The notes below the pieces were generated by a model that was given only the letters and a program-made list of their open reading frames with translations, was not told where the DNA came from and ran no database searches. A DNA stretch of 7,265 nt, taken from Bacillota bacterium (GTDB lineage Bacteria > Bacillota > Clostridia > Clostridiales > Clostridiaceae). Positions within the stretch are counted from its first letter, which is position 1, and each line of letters starts with the position of its first letter. Location of the stretch: assembly GCA_021779235.1 (NCBI GenBank), contig JAJYBA010000075.1:1-7265 (forward strand). The letters run 5' to 3'. The position numbers and the translations under genes are program-made. Positions 4,464-7,265 of this stretch are shown piece by piece.

Positions 4464-5676
4464 AATTATATCCCACGAAGGATACTTTATAGCCTGCATT
4501 TTGCAAGTCTTTTATTGCTTTAGTTTCTCTAGAAATTGGTTTTCCGCCTTTTGTTTTCTTTCCAATTTGGATTATCCATGTATCGTTTCCTTTAGTAGCA
4601 ATAATGTCGCCGTACCTAGCATTTTCAAACCCTCCTAATGGAATTTTTACATAATGCTCGAAATCGACATCATAGCCTAGCTTTTCTAGTTTTGTTGCAA
4701 CTTCGCTAATTTTATTCTGATGTGCTAAACCACCTTTTTTCCCATATGGATTAGGTGGATTTTTTGCCACAACCTTAGCAGGCGTAAGTAGCTTTTGAGC
4801 TTTACTTGGTCCATTAATATTCTTTTTTATTGCTGGTATTTTTATTTTTTTAAGTGCTTTTACAATTTTGTCTCCACCTTTTACTTTACTAAATATATTA
4901 GCAATCTTTGCTAATCCACCAGAAGTCACTTCTCCGACAATATCTACTACTATACCGCCAATATGTGTTCCCATTTCATATACTTTTTTATCTGTTACTT
5001 TTGTATTGATGCTTAATACATCTGCATTTTTTATAATATATAAATAATCTTGCACCATGCCTTGTAGTCCAGCTTTTACAAGGTCTTGTATTCCTATTTT
5101 TCCTGATATCAACGCTTGACCTAGATCATACATCACTCTTGGAGATTTAATAATATCTTTTATATTCCCAATAGTATTATTTTTTACTCCATTCATTGCA
5201 CCGTCCAGTAAGTTATCTGTTTGTTTAAAATAATTCATATGCCCACTCGGATCGACATACTTAAGCGGATTATCATTAGCATATGCATAAAGATTTCTAC
5301 TAAGTGGTTCCTTTGCATCTCCTAAATAAGTATCCTGCTGAATAAATCTCATCATATCAGGTGAGTAATATCTAGCTCTTAGGTAAACAAGATCTCCCTC
5401 TATATCATGCATCTCTCCAGTAAAGCCATATGGACTGTTTGTTAGTCTTGCGTTCTTTGCTACTGGGTCTAGTGCTTCTCCGTATGGGGCAAATCTGTTG
5501 CTGTCTATTACCTCGGAGTTCATATTTGTTATTGCTGTGACACTGCCTATGGCATCTTGAAGGTAGTATAGTGGGTTGTTGGGTTTTCCTTCAACATCCA
5601 TTAAGTCCTCTACTCCTATTTCCTCTAGTCCATAGGTGTATGCTGCTCTGTAGTCTCCGTTGCTGTCTGTGGTCAT
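4462..5676 (-). CDS. Orphan Rhs C-terminal tip with restriction-endonuclease-fold toxin (unit B)
   Basis: This is the C-terminal end of an Rhs protein with a nuclease effector, expected to act on nucleic acid in the cytoplasm of a competitor. Residues 1-146 are the Rhs core end closing with YVDPSGH. Residues 147-300 are a pre-toxin region with a Gly-rich amphipathic stretch (MGTHIGGIVVDIVGEV at 235-250) and a Lys-rich linker. Residues 312-404 are the toxin domain: GGLAHQNKISEVATKLEKLG (315-334), a likely catalytic Asp357 in RYGDIIA, then IIQIGKK with Gln370 and Lys373 in place of the E-x-K of classical PD-(D/E)XK enzymes, and SRETKAIKDL (382-391). The pattern matches the restriction-endonuclease-fold toxins common on Rhs tips. 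The Met at 5676 has no ribosome binding site and is internal to the core; the frame is open to 5889 without a better start. The partner immunity gene follows at once. Expression probably depends on recombination with a full rhs gene. Confidence 0.85.
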   Translation of the reverse strand: MTTDSNGDYRAAYTYGLEEIGVEDLMDVEGKPNNPLYYLQDAIGSVTAITNMNSEVIDSNRFAPYGEALDPVAKNARLTNSPYGFTGEMHDIEGDLVYLRARYYSPDMMRFIQQDTYLGDAKEPLSRNLYAYANDNPLKYVDPSGHMNYFKQTDNLLDGAMNGVKNNTIGNIKDIIKSPRVMYDLGQALISGKIGIQDLVKAGLQGMVQDYLYIIKNADVLSINTKVTDKKVYEMGTHIGGIVVDIVGEVTSGGLAKIANIFSKVKGGDKIVKALKKIKIPAIKKNINGPSKAQKLLTPAKVVAKNPPNPYGKKGGLAHQNKISEVATKLEKLGYDVDFEHYVKIPLGGFENARYGDIIATKGNDTWIIQIGKKTKGGKPISRETKAIKDLQNAGYKVSFVGYN

Positions 5677-5862
5677 TAGAACTTCTTCGTTTTCTTTGCT
5701 TACATCATTTATATAGTTAGTTGCCTCAAATACCTCTGGCTTTGTAAGATCACCGTCCCCTGTTCCAGCTCCATCTTGGTAATGAGGATTTTTCTTATTC
5801 TTATACCAACCTAAATGTTTTCCGTTATCTCCTTTGCTTTTATCCTGGTTGTTGCCATTTGC
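5239..5862 (-). repeat. Rhs core-end direct repeat, copy B
   Basis: Gap-free partner of 2843-3466 at a constant offset of 2396 bases, same orientation, about 93% identical by eye. It ends at the DPSGH hinge, from which the nuclease tip continues. Two such long direct repeats flank the unit B tip and its immunity gene, so RecA-dependent exchange or deletion between them is possible. Confidence 0.9.
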
Positions 5863-5968
5863 TTGACCATTATTCCCATATATCTCTTGCTAATAAATTA
5901 TTATTTCCATTTGTTTCTATTATAACATTGCTACCGTCATTGTAGTAGTTTGTTGTAATTCCAGGATG
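5677..5968 (-). pseudogene. Frameshifted Rhs core upstream of the unit B tip
   Basis: From 5968 to 5873 one frame encodes typical YD-repeat sequence: NYYNDGSNVIIETNGNNNLLARDIW. It then meets TAA at 5870-5872. The tip's own frame is open from 5889 and reads IYGNNGQANGNN and on through GWYKNKKNPHYQ and LTKPEVFEATNY. Restoring one AT in the ATATAT run at about 5879-5885 would join them as ARDIYGNNGQ, so a dinucleotide loss explains the break. The upstream end is closed by TAG at 5969-5971. The piece is the last part of an rhs gene detached from its N-terminus. Confidence 0.75.
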
Positions 5969-5971
5969 CTA

Positions 5972-6146
5972 TTTTTCCTGCAATCGTGTGTCTATTAGTG
6001 CCACCTACCGGTGCTTGGCTCATATTTTTCATTTGACAATCAATTCTATAAAGTATTTTTTCTCATCAGACAGCTACCGCTTATGCTTTCGCATTGCATA
6101 TTTGCCTTTTACCAACCTACTTGCTCTAGAATAGAATTCACTCTAC
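5972..6146 (-). other. Junction between the truncated integrase and the Rhs fragment
   Basis: Immediately after the integrase stop the same frame still resembles a recombinase (VE-stop-ILF-stop-SK-stop), then similarity fades. A 31-codon frame from 6032 to 5937 (MKNMSQAPVGGTNRHTIAGK...) lacks a ribosome binding site and I cannot assign it. No promoter is evident ahead of the Rhs fragment. Confidence 0.4.
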
Positions 6147-6503
6147 TTACTTATCCATTAGTGCTTTAACCTGCCTTTCAGAACCATATGCCAGCTTCAC
6201 TCTATTCTTTGCAATATCTACTACAATGTCTTTTGCGTAGCCATTGTCCACCAAGTACCTGTTGAAGGAGTGAATACTGTTGACCTTTTTATTGATGGTT
6301 GATATCTCATACTGATTTTCAAGGAGATAGTTCCTATAGCTGGTGATGAAGAATCTTTTCATTTCTCCATTAAAGTCCACTCCCTTTTCTTCAATGAATG
6401 CTACAAAGGCAGAAGTGCCTCCAACATAACTTTCTATTGTTTTTATGTTCTTTTCGTCTTCCTCTAGATGTATATTGAATCTTTGTACCAGTTCATTTAT
6501 CAT
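6147..6503 (-). CDS. Truncated tyrosine recombinase, N-terminal core-binding domain only
   Basis: 118 residues form the SAM-like DNA-binding domain of a phage-type or Xer-type integrase: LVQRFNIHLEEDEKNIKTIE, SYVGGTSAFVAFIEEKG, KRFFITSYRNYLLENQ, ISTINKKVNSIHSFNRYLVD. Such enzymes normally have about 300 residues, with a C-terminal catalytic domain bearing the Arg/His/Tyr residues; none of that is here. After TAA at 6147-6149 the same frame reads VE-stop-ILF-stop-SK-stop, which still matches the usual linker of the family (EEVERILFY-like). Nonsense mutations rather than a clean truncation therefore ended the gene. The start at 6503 has GGGG/AAGG just upstream, but a terminator ends only about 30 bases before it, leaving no room for a promoter. 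It is probably inactive. A shorter relic of a related gene stands ahead of unit A. Confidence 0.75.
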   Translation of the reverse strand: MINELVQRFNIHLEEDEKNIKTIESYVGGTSAFVAFIEEKGVDFNGEMKRFFITSYRNYLLENQYEISTINKKVNSIHSFNRYLVDNGYAKDIVVDIAKNRVKLAYGSERQVKALMDK

Positions 6504-6533
6504 TCCTTACCCCTTTCAATGTTTTTGGCATAG

Positions 6534-6569
6534 AAAAAAGGCTAACGCCTTTTTATCAGCGTTAACCTT
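6534..6569 (-). terminator. Intrinsic terminator after the SUKH gene
   Basis: In the leftward transcript AAGGTTAACGC pairs with GCGTTAGCCTT over 11 bp (one G-U) around a 10-base loop, then UUUUUU. It lies about 200 bases after the SUKH immunity gene and just ahead of the truncated integrase, closing the upstream toxin-immunity transcript. Confidence 0.8.
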
Positions 6570-6764
6570 CATTATTACTATGATATATATTTGATTTTTA
6601 CTTTTGTTACATCTTACTGCATTATCATTATTATGCAGCTATGCTCGAAATATTGTTTCATTCAGAGACAATATATATCAATCATTTTAATTTTTAAACA
6701 TTGCATATTAAGTTTTGAAGTGAGTACCAGTATAGTTCCGTAGTCAGTTTAACTTTAATACAAG
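6570..6764. other. Untranslated region after the SUKH gene
   Basis: No gene is visible. Near 6740-6764 the leftward strand has AAACTGACTAC followed by GAA, preceded by a GTATTAAAG-like stretch. This resembles the start of the integrase relic at 3789-3812, so it may be the last trace of another copy. The rest is AT-rich without clear structure. Confidence 0.4.
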
Positions 6765-7265
6765 TTAACTCAACCAGAACTTTTTTCCTTGTTGCTCTAC
6801 AATTTTTTCAAGAAAATCGTCAAAATTAGCAGCTATTTGAGTCCAATCCTCTGGAAGTTCTTCGAAAAAGCAATCGATAACTGCATACTCACTTTCATCC
6901 TTGGAGCCATCAAATCCCAAATAATTACTTTCTCCAATATATTTTGCAAATATAATTATACTTTCGAGCCAATCCTCCTCAAATGTAGCTTTAGCGAATT
7001 TATTTGCCTTAAGAATATCTTTTATTCCTAATATTATAAACCCATCTAAACCATCATAATCAAATATACGTGCTCCATTATAACTCATTAAGAATTCCTT
7101 GTATGAATCGGGTAATTTTACTCCTAATTCTCTCTCAGCATTCATTATATCATCTATATTTGCTGGTTCATTTAACTCAAACCTTACTTCAATGCTTTTC
7201 CCATCGCAATCTAATTTTTGTAACTTTAATCCATCTAATGTGCCAATTAATGATTTAAAATCCAT
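6765..7265 (-). CDS. SUKH-1 (SMI1/KNR4) family immunity protein
   Basis: SUKH proteins neutralise a wide range of toxin tips from Rhs, WapA, CDI and other polymorphic toxin systems by binding them in the cytoplasm. The family hallmarks are present: AERELGVKLPDSYKEFLMSY followed by NGA at residues 43-65, the IILGIKDIL segment (77-85), ESNYLGFD (112-119) and the closing FDDFLEKIVEQ (148-158). Length (166) is normal. The start ATG is the very last codon of the window, so its ribosome binding site cannot be seen and a slightly earlier start is possible. The gene should follow a toxin tip that lies just beyond the right edge. A terminator ends the transcript at 6534. Family assignment is firm; the partner toxin is unknown. 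Confidence 0.9.
   Translation of the reverse strand: MDFKSLIGTLDGLKLQKLDCDGKSIEVRFELNEPANIDDIMNAERELGVKLPDSYKEFLMSYNGARIFDYDGLDGFIILGIKDILKANKFAKATFEEDWLESIIIFAKYIGESNYLGFDGSKDESEYAVIDCFFEELPEDWTQIAANFDDFLEKIVEQQGKKFWLS

Noticed and set aside
4071..4523. 150-codon plus-strand open frame opposite the putative immunity gene
   Set aside because: It lacks a ribosome binding site and is hydrophobic and Ser/Leu-rich as antisense of a Lys-rich gene tends to be. The minus-strand frame has coupling to the toxin and a good ribosome binding site.
3278..5676. Treating the Met codons at 3280 and 5676 as true starts of free-standing toxins
   Set aside because: Both lie inside the Rhs core at the same place, have no ribosome binding site, and are preceded by open Rhs-coding sequence. 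They are internal methionines.
2839..5862. Composite transposon bounded by the two long direct repeats
   Set aside because: The repeats are protein-coding Rhs core ends with no transposase or terminal inverted repeats, so paralogous gene ends explain them.
6065..6105. Small hairpin around ATGCTTTCGCAT
   Set aside because: The stem is only four to five base pairs with no T-run or gene context; not convincing as a terminator or attachment site.
6789..7258. Two plus-strand open frames opposite the SUKH gene
   Set aside because: SUKH hallmarks on the minus strand are clear; the plus-strand frames are shadows.

Overview
The window is AT-rich, and its clear genes carry strong AGGAGG-type ribosome binding sites. 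The ABC exporter is of a Firmicutes type and is preceded by a leader peptide, and the Rhs/YD proteins are of clostridial style. A low-GC Firmicute, most likely a member of the Clostridia, fits best; the species cannot be fixed from this sequence. Every gene I can support lies on the minus strand, so the window reads from right to left.

Region 1 (about 1-1950) is a drug-exporter-type ABC transporter gene, cut by the left edge just before its signature motif, with a long regulated leader. The leader has a near-consensus promoter, a 30-codon peptide with an excellent ribosome binding site, two intrinsic terminators in series and a second small ORF. The 3' arm of the first terminator can pair over 12 bases with the 5' arm of the second. 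That would dissolve both, which looks like an attenuation switch of the kind known for B. subtilis bmrB-bmrCD.

Region 2 (about 2000-7265) is an accessory polymorphic-toxin island. It holds two tandem, promoterless Rhs 'tip' modules with a decayed integrase piece ahead of each, and the end of a third module. Unit B (6503 to 3974) contains a truncated tyrosine recombinase, a frameshifted Rhs core end, a restriction-endonuclease-fold toxin tip and a 159-residue putative immunity gene. Unit A (about 3820 to 2000) contains an integrase relic, a strong terminator, a near-identical Rhs core end with an in-frame stop, a tip with a peptidoglycan-binding domain and an unrecognised C-terminus, and decayed small ORFs where an immunity gene would be. 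At the right edge is a SUKH (SMI1/KNR4) immunity gene, which implies another toxin just outside the window.

The two Rhs core ends form a direct repeat of about 624 bp (about 93% identical by eye). It stops exactly at the DPSGH hinge where toxin tips diverge. This is the expected layout of displaced orphan Rhs-CT cassettes that can be swapped onto a full-length rhs gene by homologous recombination. The full-length rhs gene is not in the window. I see no tRNA, rRNA, CRISPR array or intact insertion sequence.
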